From: Herbaspirillum sp. SJZ107
GTDB taxonomy: Bacteria > Pseudomonadota > Gammaproteobacteria > Burkholderiales > Burkholderiaceae_D
NCBI RefSeq assembly: GCF_006715485.1
Contig: NZ_VFNH01000004.1
Location: forward strand, 124,001-188,000
Direction: 5' to 3'
DNA length: 64,000 bases
The notes under the pieces are model-generated. The model searched no databases. It was not told the origin of the DNA and saw only the letters and a list, made by a program, of their open reading frames with translations. Position numbers and translations under genes: made by a program. Shown piece after piece: positions 16,323 to 24,306 of the stretch. Within the stretch, counting starts at the first letter, position 1. Every line of letters begins with the position of its first letter.

Positions 16323-17711
16323 ATGACGGACATGAAAAGCGACGTGGTCGAGCACTTCAGGGCCACACTCAGGGGACCGCTGCTGCAACCGGGCGACCCG
16401 GACTACGATGGCGCACGCAGCATCTGGAACGCGATGATCGAGCGGCGCCCGGCCTTCATCGCGCGCTGCAGCGGCACCGCCGACGTGCTGGCGGCGGTCG
16501 CCTTCGCGCGCAACCACGGCCTGCCGCTGGCGGTGCGCGGCGGCGGCCACAACATTGCCGGCAATGCCTTGTGCGACGACGGCCTGGTCATCGACCTGTC
16601 CGCCATGCGTACAGTGCGGGTCGACCCCGACGCGCGCATCGCCCGCGCCGGCGGCGGCGCCACGCTGCGCGACCTCGACCACGAAACCCAGGCATACGGG
16701 CTGGCGACGCCGACCGGCATCAATTCCACCACCGGCCTGGCCGGCCTGACCCTGGGCGGCGGCTTCGGCTGGCTCAGCCGCACGCTCGGGCTGACGGTCG
16801 ATAACCTGACAGGTGCCGAGATCGTCACCGCCGACGGCCGCCGCCGCCACATCGGGCCGGACCGGGAACCGGACCTGTTCTGGGCGATCCGCGGCGGTGG
16901 CGGCAATTTCGGCGTGGTCACCGAGTTCGAGTTCGCGCTGCACCCGGTCGGCCCGGAAGTCACCGCCGGCCTGGTCGTGTTCCCGTTCGCCGAGGCGCGC
17001 GAGGTGCTGCGCCGCTACCGCGACCTGGTGCACGGCCTGCCCGACGAGGTCTCGATCTGGGCGGTGCTGCGGCGCGCGCCGCCGCTGCCTTTCCTGCCAC
17101 CCGAAGTGCACGGCGAACCGATCGTGGCCTTGGCCGTGTTTTCGCCGCTGGCGCCGGATGCCGCGCTGCCGCGGATCACGCCGCTGCGCGGCTTCGGCCA
17201 GGTGCTGGGCGAACACGTCGGCGCCGTTCCCTACACGGCCTGGCAGCAGGCCTTCGATCCGCTGCTGGCGCCGGGTGCGCGCAACTACTGGAAATCGCAC
17301 AATTTCACGGCCCTGAGCGACGCCGCCATCGACGCAGTACTGCGCTACGCCGCCACGTTGCCGACGCCGCACTGCGAAATCTTCCTCGGCCTGATCGGCG
17401 GCCGCGCCAACGTGCCCCTGCCTGCCGACACCGCCTACCCGCACCGCGACGTGCTGTACGCGATGAACGTGCACGGGCGCTGGCTGGCGCCGGAAGAAGA
17501 TGCCCCGGTGGTGAACTGGGCGCGCGAATTCTTCGGGGCGGTGGCGCCGTTCGCGGCGGGCAGCGTGTACATCAATTTCCTGACGCAGGATGAGGGGGCA
17601 CGCATCCGCGAGGCGTATGGCGGCAATTACGATCGGCTGGTGCAGGTCAAGCGGCAGTACGATCCGGATAATCTGTTCCGCTTCAACCATAATATCCGGC
17701 CGGACGGCTGA
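16323..17711 (+). CDS. FAD-binding oxidoreductase, berberine-bridge-enzyme-like
   Basis: A 462-residue flavoprotein of the PCMH/BBE oxidase group. The FAD-binding part includes LAVRGGGHNIAGNA, with the His that commonly carries the covalent flavin, then GINSTTGLAGLTLGGGFGWLSR and DLFWAIRGGGGNFGVVTEF. The C-terminal BBE-like segment ends NYDRLVQVKRQYDPDNLFRFNHNI, which is characteristic. Members oxidise sugars, alcohols or aromatic compounds with O2. GGAGG at 16312-16316 supports the start at 16323. There is no signal peptide. Substrate unknown. Confidence 0.92.
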   Translation: MTDMKSDVVEHFRATLRGPLLQPGDPDYDGARSIWNAMIERRPAFIARCSGTADVLAAVAFARNHGLPLAVRGGGHNIAGNALCDDGLVIDLSAMRTVRVDPDARIARAGGGATLRDLDHETQAYGLATPTGINSTTGLAGLTLGGGFGWLSRTLGLTVDNLTGAEIVTADGRRRHIGPDREPDLFWAIRGGGGNFGVVTEFEFALHPVGPEVTAGLVVFPFAEAREVLRRYRDLVHGLPDEVSIWAVLRRAPPLPFLPPEVHGEPIVALAVFSPLAPDAALPRITPLRGFGQVLGEHVGAVPYTAWQQAFDPLLAPGARNYWKSHNFTALSDAAIDAVLRYAATLPTPHCEIFLGLIGGRANVPLPADTAYPHRDVLYAMNVHGRWLAPEEDAPVVNWAREFFGAVAPFAAGSVYINFLTQDEGARIREAYGGNYDRLVQVKRQYDPDNLFRFNHNIRPDG

Positions 17712-17769
17712 AGCGCCGCGCTAGAGCAGGGTGCTACACTGTCGTGGCCCCTTGTCCGCTACCTCTCGC

Positions 17770-18606
17770 ATGCCTTCGATACCCACCGCCGACCTCCACC
17801 TGCGCAGCTACGGCCGGGTCCGCGAATCGGACCGCCACGACTTCGCCCAGCTGGTGCTGCCGCTGAGCGGCACGCTGCTGCTCGAGATCGAGGGCAGCCA
17901 GGGCCGGCTCGATCCGGTGCATGCCGCCTTCGTGGCGCCGGGCGCCTGGCATTCGCAGGTTAGCAGCGCGCCGAACCAGTCCATCATCCTCGACCTCGAC
18001 CTGGCGAGCGTGACGCCCGAGGCGGCCGGGCGCCTGATCGAGCAGCCCTTTCCGCAACTGGGTGCGGCGGCGCGCAAGCTGGTCGAGTTCATGGGCATCA
18101 TGGCCTTGCAGCAGCCGGCCGGGCAGGGGCCGGCACCGGCGCTGCTGCAGGGCTGGGTGCCGCTGCTGCTCGATACGCTTGCGCTGGACACGCCGCGCCC
18201 GCTATCCCGCCTGAACGCGCTGATGGCCCGGATCGAGGCCGATCCGGGCCGGCCCTGGACCACCGACGCGATGGCGGCCAACGCCGGACTCAGCGTCAGC
18301 CGCCTGCATGCGCTGTTCCGCGACGAGTTCAATACCAGTCCGCATGCCTGGCTGCTGGCGCAGCGCCTTGCGCGCGCCCGCACCTTGCTGGCGCAGTCCG
18401 ACCTGCCGATCGCCGAGCTGGCGCTGCGGGCCGGCTTTTCCGAGCAGAGCGCACTGACCCGCGCGATGCGCCAGGCCAGCGGCGAAACGCCGGCCGCTTA
18501 CCGCCGCCAGGTGCGCGCGCGAGGTGGCGAGCAGGCTGGCGAACAGGAGAACCGGTCCAGACAGGAGGAGAGCAGGTCAAGAAGCCGCCGCAGCCGGGAT
18601 GCATAA
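17770..18606 (+). CDS. AraC family transcriptional regulator
   Basis: A 278-residue regulator with an N-terminal cupin-like sensing domain (HDFAQLVLPLSGTLLLEIEG, HAAFVAPGAWHSQ) and a C-terminal double helix-turn-helix at about 160-255 (WTTDAMAANAGLSVSRLHALF and LPIAELALRAGFSEQSALTRAM, then GETPAAYRRQ). After the DNA-binding domain comes an unusual Arg/Ser/Glu/Gln-rich tail of about 30 residues. The start at MPSIP (17770) is chosen over an upstream in-frame codon because it fits the cupin domain. The EamA transporter gene begins 24 nt downstream, so this protein probably controls that exporter. Confidence 0.9.
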   Translation: MPSIPTADLHLRSYGRVRESDRHDFAQLVLPLSGTLLLEIEGSQGRLDPVHAAFVAPGAWHSQVSSAPNQSIILDLDLASVTPEAAGRLIEQPFPQLGAAARKLVEFMGIMALQQPAGQGPAPALLQGWVPLLLDTLALDTPRPLSRLNALMARIEADPGRPWTTDAMAANAGLSVSRLHALFRDEFNTSPHAWLLAQRLARARTLLAQSDLPIAELALRAGFSEQSALTRAMRQASGETPAAYRRQVRARGGEQAGEQENRSRQEESRSRSRRSRDA

Positions 18607-18630
18607 TGCCGGCCTCGGAGGTGTTTTTAC

Positions 18631-19581
18631 ATGCAATCACGGAATCTGTTATTCGGCCTTGGTGCCGGCATCCTGGCCGGCGCCATGTGGGGACTGGTGT
18701 TCCTGACGCCGGAACTGACGCGCGGCTTCCTGCCGATCCAGTTGTCGGCCGGCCGCTACCTGGCCTATGGCGTGCTCGCCGCGGCGATGGTGGCGCCGGC
18801 CTGGCGCCGGCTGGCCGCCACCCTCGGCTGGAAGGAGTGGCGCGCGCTGATCTGGCTCAGCTTCACCGGCAACATCCTGTATTACGTGTGCCTGGCGAAC
18901 GGCGTGCGCGGCGGCGGCGTCGCCATGACCTCGCTGGTGATCGGGCTGCTGCCGGTGACGATCACGCTGGTCGGCAGCCGCGCGCACCATGCAGTGGCGC
19001 TGCGGCGCCTGCTGCCGTCGCTGGTCCTGAGTGCAGGGGGCCTGGTCTGCATCAGCTGGGAAGCGCTGGCGCGGTCGGCGCCGGGTTCGCTGTTCGGCCT
19101 GCTGAGCGCGGCCGGCGCGCTGCTGTCGTGGACCGTGTATGCGATCGGTAACAGCCGCTGGCTGGCCCGGCTCGACCACGTGTCGGCCCACGAGTGGAGC
19201 CTGCTGACCGGCGTCGTCACCGGCCTGCAGGCGCTGGTGCTGGCGGTACCGGCGTTCTGGCTGGCGCCGGGCAACCATGCGCCGGCCGAGTGGCTGCGCT
19301 TCGGCGCCATCATGGCGGCGGTTGCGCTGCTGTGTTCGGTGGTCGGCAACGCGCTGTGGAACCGCGCCAGCCGCCTGCTGCCGCTCACCATGGTCGGGCA
19401 GATGATCGTGTTCGAGACCCTGTTCGCGCTGCTGTACGGCTTTGTATGGGAACAGCGCTGGCCGACCGTGCTCGAAAGCCTGGCCATGGTGCTGCTGGTG
19501 GCCGGCGTGCTGACCTGCGCGACGGCGCATCGCCAGCCGGCCACGGCACAAGCCGAAGCCGAGACCGAAGCCGCTGCCTAA
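18631..19581 (+). CDS. EamA/DMT family transporter
   Basis: A 316-residue membrane protein with about ten hydrophobic segments in two repeated halves, typical of drug/metabolite exporters of the DMT superfamily (early GAGILAGAMWGLVFLTPEL, later WNRASRLLPLTMVGQMIVFE). GGAGGTG at 18617-18623 supports the ATG at 18631. It sits right after the AraC regulator, forming a regulator-exporter pair. The C terminus is an Ala/Glu-rich tail. The stop overlaps the convergent royal-jelly-family gene by 4 nt (CTAA, 19578-19581), leaving no room for a terminator between them. Confidence 0.9.
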   Translation: MQSRNLLFGLGAGILAGAMWGLVFLTPELTRGFLPIQLSAGRYLAYGVLAAAMVAPAWRRLAATLGWKEWRALIWLSFTGNILYYVCLANGVRGGGVAMTSLVIGLLPVTITLVGSRAHHAVALRRLLPSLVLSAGGLVCISWEALARSAPGSLFGLLSAAGALLSWTVYAIGNSRWLARLDHVSAHEWSLLTGVVTGLQALVLAVPAFWLAPGNHAPAEWLRFGAIMAAVALLCSVVGNALWNRASRLLPLTMVGQMIVFETLFALLYGFVWEQRWPTVLESLAMVLLVAGVLTCATAHRQPATAQAEAETEAAA

Positions 19582-20741
19582 TGCGCCGATCCGGCCGCCG
19601 GCGGTCTCAGTTTCCACAACTGCGTCGGCAGGGCCAGCGGCGCGTCGCGCCGGAAGAAGGCCGAGTCCTGGATGCGCGAGGTGGTAACGTAGAGCGCGCC
19701 GTCCGGTCCCTGGCTGAAGGTGTCCGGCCAGCGCAGGCGCGGATCCTGGGCCACCACGCGCAGGCCGCCATTCGGGCCCTGGCTCAGGTCGCGGGCCTTG
19801 ACGGCATTGTCTTCGATCGCGGTAATGAAGAGCGTGTTGGTCCCGCGGCCGATCCAGAAGCCGTCGGTGGGACCGACCCGGCCGTAGGGCTGCACCGCAT
19901 CCGCCACGTCCTGGCCGGCCAGGCCGCGCGTCACCAGTACGCCGGTGGCGATCCGGTACAGCCTGGTGCCGGTGAGCGGTTTCCAGTACAGGTAGCCGTC
20001 TTCCGACAGGGCGATGCTGTCGGCCGCGAACAGCACCGGGCGCCCGTCCGGGTAGCGCAGCGGGCGGCCGTCGGTACGGACCACCACGCCCGGTTCCGGC
20101 TGGGTCGACGGGTGGCCGTCCAGCACGCGCCGCGCCGTCCCGCTGGCGAGTTCGACCACCACCAGCGCGCCGCGCTGCCCGGAATCGGTGAGGTAGGCGT
20201 AGCGGCCGTCGGCCGAGAAGCGCACGTCGTTGAGGTAGGAGCCGGGAATCGCGACGTCCTCGCCGAAGCGGATCACCTGCGCCACGCGGTCGCTGGCGAG
20301 GTCGATCCGCACCAGCTTCGGCCCGCCGCGCACGATGCCGTCGAGGCCGGGGGCGGCCGGGTCGACCACCCACAGGCTGCCGCGGCCGTCGGCGACCACG
20401 CTCTGCACGCAGACCCAGTGGCTGGCCGGGTCGAGTTCGTCGCGCCGCACGTTGCGCCAGGCGTTCCAGCCGGCGTCGGGGTAGGGCCGCAGCGAACCGT
20501 CGCGCAGGACTTCCGCCACCGACAGCGGGGCGTCCTCGGTCCAGCGCGGGAAATTCACGAAAATCCGGCCGCGCTCGCTGACCGAGACGCCGGTGACCTG
20601 GTGCGCAAAATGCGCTACCGCCTGCAGGCCGTTGCCGGCCGGGTAAGACCACTGCGCTTGCGCAAACGCGATGCTGCTGCCGCCAGCATGTGCGAGCACG
20701 AGCGCAAGTAGCGCCAATAGGTTTCTGAAAACCGGCCTCAT
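19578..20741 (-). CDS. Major royal jelly/yellow family beta-propeller protein, exported
   Basis: A 387-residue protein with a signal peptide (LLALLALVLAHAGGSSIAFA) followed by a six-bladed-propeller-type domain of the royal-jelly (MRJP/yellow) family: GRIFVNFPRWTED, GSLWVVDPAAPGLDG, YLNDVRFSADGRYAYLTDSG and RLRWPDTFSQGPDG. Bacterial members are thought to be gluconolactonase-like or ligand-binding; the activity is not established. GGAGG about six nt before the ATG at 20741 decides the start. A paralogue without signal peptide is at 28060-29121, with identical landmark motifs. The 306-bp gap to the divergent kinase gene contains a perfect palindrome. Confidence 0.88.
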   Translation of the reverse strand: MRPVFRNLLALLALVLAHAGGSSIAFAQAQWSYPAGNGLQAVAHFAHQVTGVSVSERGRIFVNFPRWTEDAPLSVAEVLRDGSLRPYPDAGWNAWRNVRRDELDPASHWVCVQSVVADGRGSLWVVDPAAPGLDGIVRGGPKLVRIDLASDRVAQVIRFGEDVAIPGSYLNDVRFSADGRYAYLTDSGQRGALVVVELASGTARRVLDGHPSTQPEPGVVVRTDGRPLRYPDGRPVLFAADSIALSEDGYLYWKPLTGTRLYRIATGVLVTRGLAGQDVADAVQPYGRVGPTDGFWIGRGTNTLFITAIEDNAVKARDLSQGPNGGLRVVAQDPRLRWPDTFSQGPDGALYVTTSRIQDSAFFRRDAPLALPTQLWKLRPPAAGSAH

Positions 20742-20878
20742 CTGTGCCTCCGTCCTGGAAACAGCCTGTTGGAGCGTCGATTCTGGCACGCGGCCGGTCG
20801 CAGGCGCGTAGGCGCCCGCTGATTCGTTTCGAGGAATAGGCCAGGGCAAGGTAAAGATGGCTTACCCGGTCACATCAG

Positions 20879-20892
20879 CCATGAATTCATGG
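20879..20892. repeat. Perfect 14-nt palindrome
   Basis: CCATGAATTCATGG reads the same on both strands. It lies 2 nt before a larger palindrome in the divergent intergenic region, so it may be a protein-binding site. Confidence 0.5.
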
Positions 20893-20894
20893 CC

Positions 20895-20928
20895 GATCCT
20901 CAGCCGCGTAAATACGCGGCTGAGGATC
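20895..20928. promoter_or_regulatory. Perfect 34-nt inverted repeat, operator or hairpin
   Basis: GATCCTCAGCCGCGTA (20895-20910) and TACGCGGCTGAGGATC (20913-20928) are exact reverse complements, separated by two A residues. A 16-bp perfect arm is too long for chance. There is no T-tract, and it sits between divergent promoters, so it may be an operator, a dimer-binding site or a stable RNA hairpin. Function is not known. Confidence 0.55.
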
Positions 20929-21047
20929 AAGTACAATGGCGCCGCCGGTCACAACGGCTGAGCACGCCAGGTACTGCGTCTGCTGCGCCGTGGTGCATAC
21001 TCAACAAGTAGAATAGCTTTTTTCGCTTGCAGTCCATATCACATCCC

Positions 21048-24000
21048 ATGCCACATTCACTGACCTTCCTCGACGGCGGCGGCCAGACCGCAGAACTGAT
21101 CCGCACCTTTCCCTGGGCCGACACCGGCCTGGGGCCGATCGAGGCGTGGCCGGGTGCCGTGAAAACCATGGTTGCGATGATCCTGCATTCGCCGGTCCCG
21201 ATCGCCACGCTGTGGCAGGACGAAGGCTACATGATCTACAACGATGCTTACTCGGTGGTCGCCGGCGGCCGCCATCCCCAGCTGCTGGGTTCGCGCGTGC
21301 GCGAAGGCTGGGAAGAGATCGCGGACTTCAACGACAATGTGATGAAGGTAGTCATGGGCGGCGGTATCCTCAGCTATACCGACCAGGAACTGACCCTCCA
21401 TCGCAACGGCAAGCCGGAGCCGGCGTGGATGAACCTCGACTATTCGCCGGTGCGCGACGAGGCCGGCCGCATCCTCGGCGTGGTCGCCCTCGTGGTCGAG
21501 ACCACCGCCAAGGTGCGCGCCGAGCGCCACATCCAGGGCGAGCGCGCGCGCCTGGGCGCAATGTTCGAACAGGCGCCCGGCTTCATGGCGCTGCTGAATG
21601 GTCCCGAGCACCGCTTCGACCTGGTCAATACCGCCTACCGGCAGATGATCGGCGATCGCGCCTGGGCCGGCCGCACCGCGCGCGAGGTGCTGCCCGAGCT
21701 GGCCAACCAGGGCTATTTCGAAATGCTCGACCAGGTCTTCCAGACCGGCAACGTGGTGACCGGGCAGGCGACGCCGTTCCAGCTCGAAGCGGATGCCGGC
21801 ACGCCGGGCGAGGTGCGTTACCTCGACTTCGTCTACCAGCCGCTGAAGGACGAGCAAGGCAAGGTATTCGGCATCTTCGTCGAAGGCACCGACGTCAGCG
21901 AACGGGTGCGCGCCGAGTCGGCGCTGCGCGAAAGCGAAGCCAAGTTCCGCGCCTTCGCACAGGCGATGCCGCACCAGGTGTGGACCGCGCCGGCCGATGG
22001 CCAGCTCGACTGGTTCAACGAGCGCGTCTACGAATACTCGGGCGCGCGCGCCGGTGCGCTCGACGGCGACGGCTGGGGCACCATCATCCATCCCGACGAC
22101 GTCGCCACGGCGACCCGGCGCTGGCGCGAATCGCTGGCCAGCGGCGAGGGCTACGAAGTCGAATTCCGCATTCGCCGCCACGACGGCGCCTGGCGCTGGC
22201 ACCTGGTGCGCGCCGTGCCGATGCGCGACCCGGAAGGCAAGGTCGTCCGCTGGATCGGCAGCAATACCGACATCGAGGAACAGACGTCGACCGCGCAGGC
22301 GCTGGTGTGCCTGAACGCCACGCTGGAAGAGCAGGTCTCGACCCGCACCGCGGAGCGCGACCGCATCTGGCGCCTGTCCAAGGACATCATGCTGGTGGCC
22401 GACTTCAACGGCATATTGAGCGCGGTGAACCCGGCCTTCACCTCGACCCTGGGCTGGCGCGAACAGGACGTGACCGGCACCTCGCTGCTCGACCTGGTGC
22501 ATCCGGACGACGTCCAGTCGACCGTCCAGCAGGTCGGCTCGCTGAGCGGCGGCAGCCACGTCTACCGGTTCGAGAACCGCTACCGGCGCAAGGACGGCAG
22601 CTACTGCACGCTGTCGTGGACCGCGGTGCCGGACGCGCACTACATCCACGCCATCGGACGCGACATCACCGCCGACCTGCAGCAGGCCGAGGCCATGCGC
22701 AAGACCGAGGCCGCCCTGCAGCAGTCGCAAAAAATGGAAACGATCGGCAAGCTGACCGGCGGCGTCGCGCACGATTTCAACAACCTGCTGCAGGTCATTT
22801 CCGGCAACCTGCAGCTGCTGGCCCCACAGGTCAACAACGTGCCGGTGGCGCGCCGCCGCGTCGAGAACGCGCTGGCCAGCGTGCAGCGCGGCGCCAAGCT
22901 GGCCAGCTCGCTGCTGGCCTTCGCGCGCAAGCAGCCGCTGGAGCCGAAGGTGGTCAAGGTCAGCCGCCTGATCACCGGCATGGAAGACATGCTGCGCCGC
23001 AGCCTGGGCGAGGAAATCGAGATCGAGACCGTGATGTCGGGTGGCCTGTGGAGCGCGTCGATCGACGTCACGCAGGTCGAGAACGCGATCCTGAACCTGG
23101 CCATCAACGCACGCGATGCCATGGAACACTGCGCGGACGGCACCCGCCGCCTGACCATCGAAGTCAACAATGCGCTGCTGGACAGCGCCTACTGCGCCAC
23201 GCATCCGGACGTGGTGCCGGGCCAGTACGTGATGATCGCGGTCAGCGACACCGGCAGCGGCATGTCGCCGGAGGTGTTGCAGCAGGCCTTCGAACCCTTC
23301 TTCTCGACCAAGGCCGAGGGCAAGGGCACCGGCCTGGGCCTGTCGATGGTGTATGGCCTGGTCAAGCAGTCCGGCGGCCACGTCAAGATCTACAGCGAAC
23401 CGGGCGAGGGCACGACCATCAAGCTCTACCTGCCGCGCTCGCGCGAGGCGGAAGACGCCTACGTGGCGCTGGACGTGCAGCCGGTGGTCGGCGGCAGCGA
23501 GACCGTGCTGGTGGCCGAGGACGACGATGCGGTGCGCGCTACCGTGGTCGAGATGCTGACCGAGCTGGGCTACCGCGTGCTCAAGGCCGGCGACGCCAGC
23601 GCCGCGCTGACCGTGATCGACAGCGGCGTGCCGATCGACCTGCTGTTCACCGACGTCGTGATGCCGGGGCCGTTGCGTAGCCCGGAACTTGCGCGCAAGG
23701 CCAGGGAGCGCCTGCCGGAGCTGGCGGTGCTGTTCACTTCCGGCTATACCGAGAATGCGATCGTGCACGGCGGCCGCCTCGACCGCGGCGTGGAACTGAT
23801 CGGCAAGCCGTACACGAAGGAGAGCCTGGCGCGCAAGATTCGCCACGTGCTGGCCAACCAGAAGCAAAAGACGGCCGGCAAGCTGCCGGAGGCGGCGGCG
23901 GTCGAGGTCCCGCCGCCCGCCGCAGCGCCGCCGGCGGCGGGCGCCGGGCTGCACATCCTGCTGGTCGAGGACGACGGCGACATCCGCGAGAACACGCGCG

Positions 24001-24302
24001 ACATGGTCGAATTCCTCGGCCATCGCGTGATCGCCGTCGCCAGCGCGGAAGAAGCGATGGACAAGCTGTCGCTCGACATCGACCTGCTGCTGACCGACAT
24101 GCAGCTGCCCGGCGTCCAGGGCGACGACCTGGCCCAGCTGGCCCGGGCCCGGTTCCCCCATATCAAGGTGCTGCTGGCGAGCGGCTATGGCGGGGTGGCG
24201 GTGCCGGGCGCCGACATTCTACCCAAGCCCTACGCCCTGGAAAGCCTGCGGGCGGCGCTGGATGCGCTCGGCGCGCCGGCCGCGGCCTCCGCCATGTCCT
24301 GA
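21048..24302 (+). CDS. PAS hybrid sensor histidine kinase with two receiver domains
   Basis: A 1084-residue cytoplasmic signalling protein with no membrane segment. Order: an N-terminal sensor domain (LTFLDGGGQTAELIRTFPW onward, 1-155), three PAS-type domains to about 550, a HisKA region with the phospho-His in GKLTGGVAHDFNNLLQ near 567, an ATPase domain (ENAILNLAINARDAM, DTGSGMS, GKGTGLGLSMVYGL), and two receivers at about 815-930 (Asp in LFTDVVMPG) and 968-1080 (Asp in LLTDMQLPG). The ATG at 21048 is preferred to a TTG 21 nt upstream. It converges on another hybrid kinase (24307-27117) with a 4-nt gap and shares its N-terminal domain. Signal and output are unknown. Confidence 0.9.
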   Translation: MPHSLTFLDGGGQTAELIRTFPWADTGLGPIEAWPGAVKTMVAMILHSPVPIATLWQDEGYMIYNDAYSVVAGGRHPQLLGSRVREGWEEIADFNDNVMKVVMGGGILSYTDQELTLHRNGKPEPAWMNLDYSPVRDEAGRILGVVALVVETTAKVRAERHIQGERARLGAMFEQAPGFMALLNGPEHRFDLVNTAYRQMIGDRAWAGRTAREVLPELANQGYFEMLDQVFQTGNVVTGQATPFQLEADAGTPGEVRYLDFVYQPLKDEQGKVFGIFVEGTDVSERVRAESALRESEAKFRAFAQAMPHQVWTAPADGQLDWFNERVYEYSGARAGALDGDGWGTIIHPDDVATATRRWRESLASGEGYEVEFRIRRHDGAWRWHLVRAVPMRDPEGKVVRWIGSNTDIEEQTSTAQALVCLNATLEEQVSTRTAERDRIWRLSKDIMLVADFNGILSAVNPAFTSTLGWREQDVTGTSLLDLVHPDDVQSTVQQVGSLSGGSHVYRFENRYRRKDGSYCTLSWTAVPDAHYIHAIGRDITADLQQAEAMRKTEAALQQSQKMETIGKLTGGVAHDFNNLLQVISGNLQLLAPQVNNVPVARRRVENALASVQRGAKLASSLLAFARKQPLEPKVVKVSRLITGMEDMLRRSLGEEIEIETVMSGGLWSASIDVTQVENAILNLAINARDAMEHCADGTRRLTIEVNNALLDSAYCATHPDVVPGQYVMIAVSDTGSGMSPEVLQQAFEPFFSTKAEGKGTGLGLSMVYGLVKQSGGHVKIYSEPGEGTTIKLYLPRSREAEDAYVALDVQPVVGGSETVLVAEDDDAVRATVVEMLTELGYRVLKAGDASAALTVIDSGVPIDLLFTDVVMPGPLRSPELARKARERLPELAVLFTSGYTENAIVHGGRLDRGVELIGKPYTKESLARKIRHVLANQKQKTAGKLPEAAAVEVPPPAAAPPAAGAGLHILLVEDDGDIRENTRDMVEFLGHRVIAVASAEEAMDKLSLDIDLLLTDMQLPGVQGDDLAQLARARFPHIKVLLASGYGGVAVPGADILPKPYALESLRAALDALGAPAAASAMS

Positions 24303-24306
24303 GCGG

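Larger units (their letters stand above)
20742..21047. other. Divergent intergenic region with palindromes
   Basis: This 306-bp gap separates the royal-jelly-family gene (minus) from a hybrid kinase gene (plus), so it must hold promoters for both. It contains the two palindromes listed separately (20879-20892 and 20895-20928). No coding frame with a convincing start or composition was seen. Confidence 0.6.
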
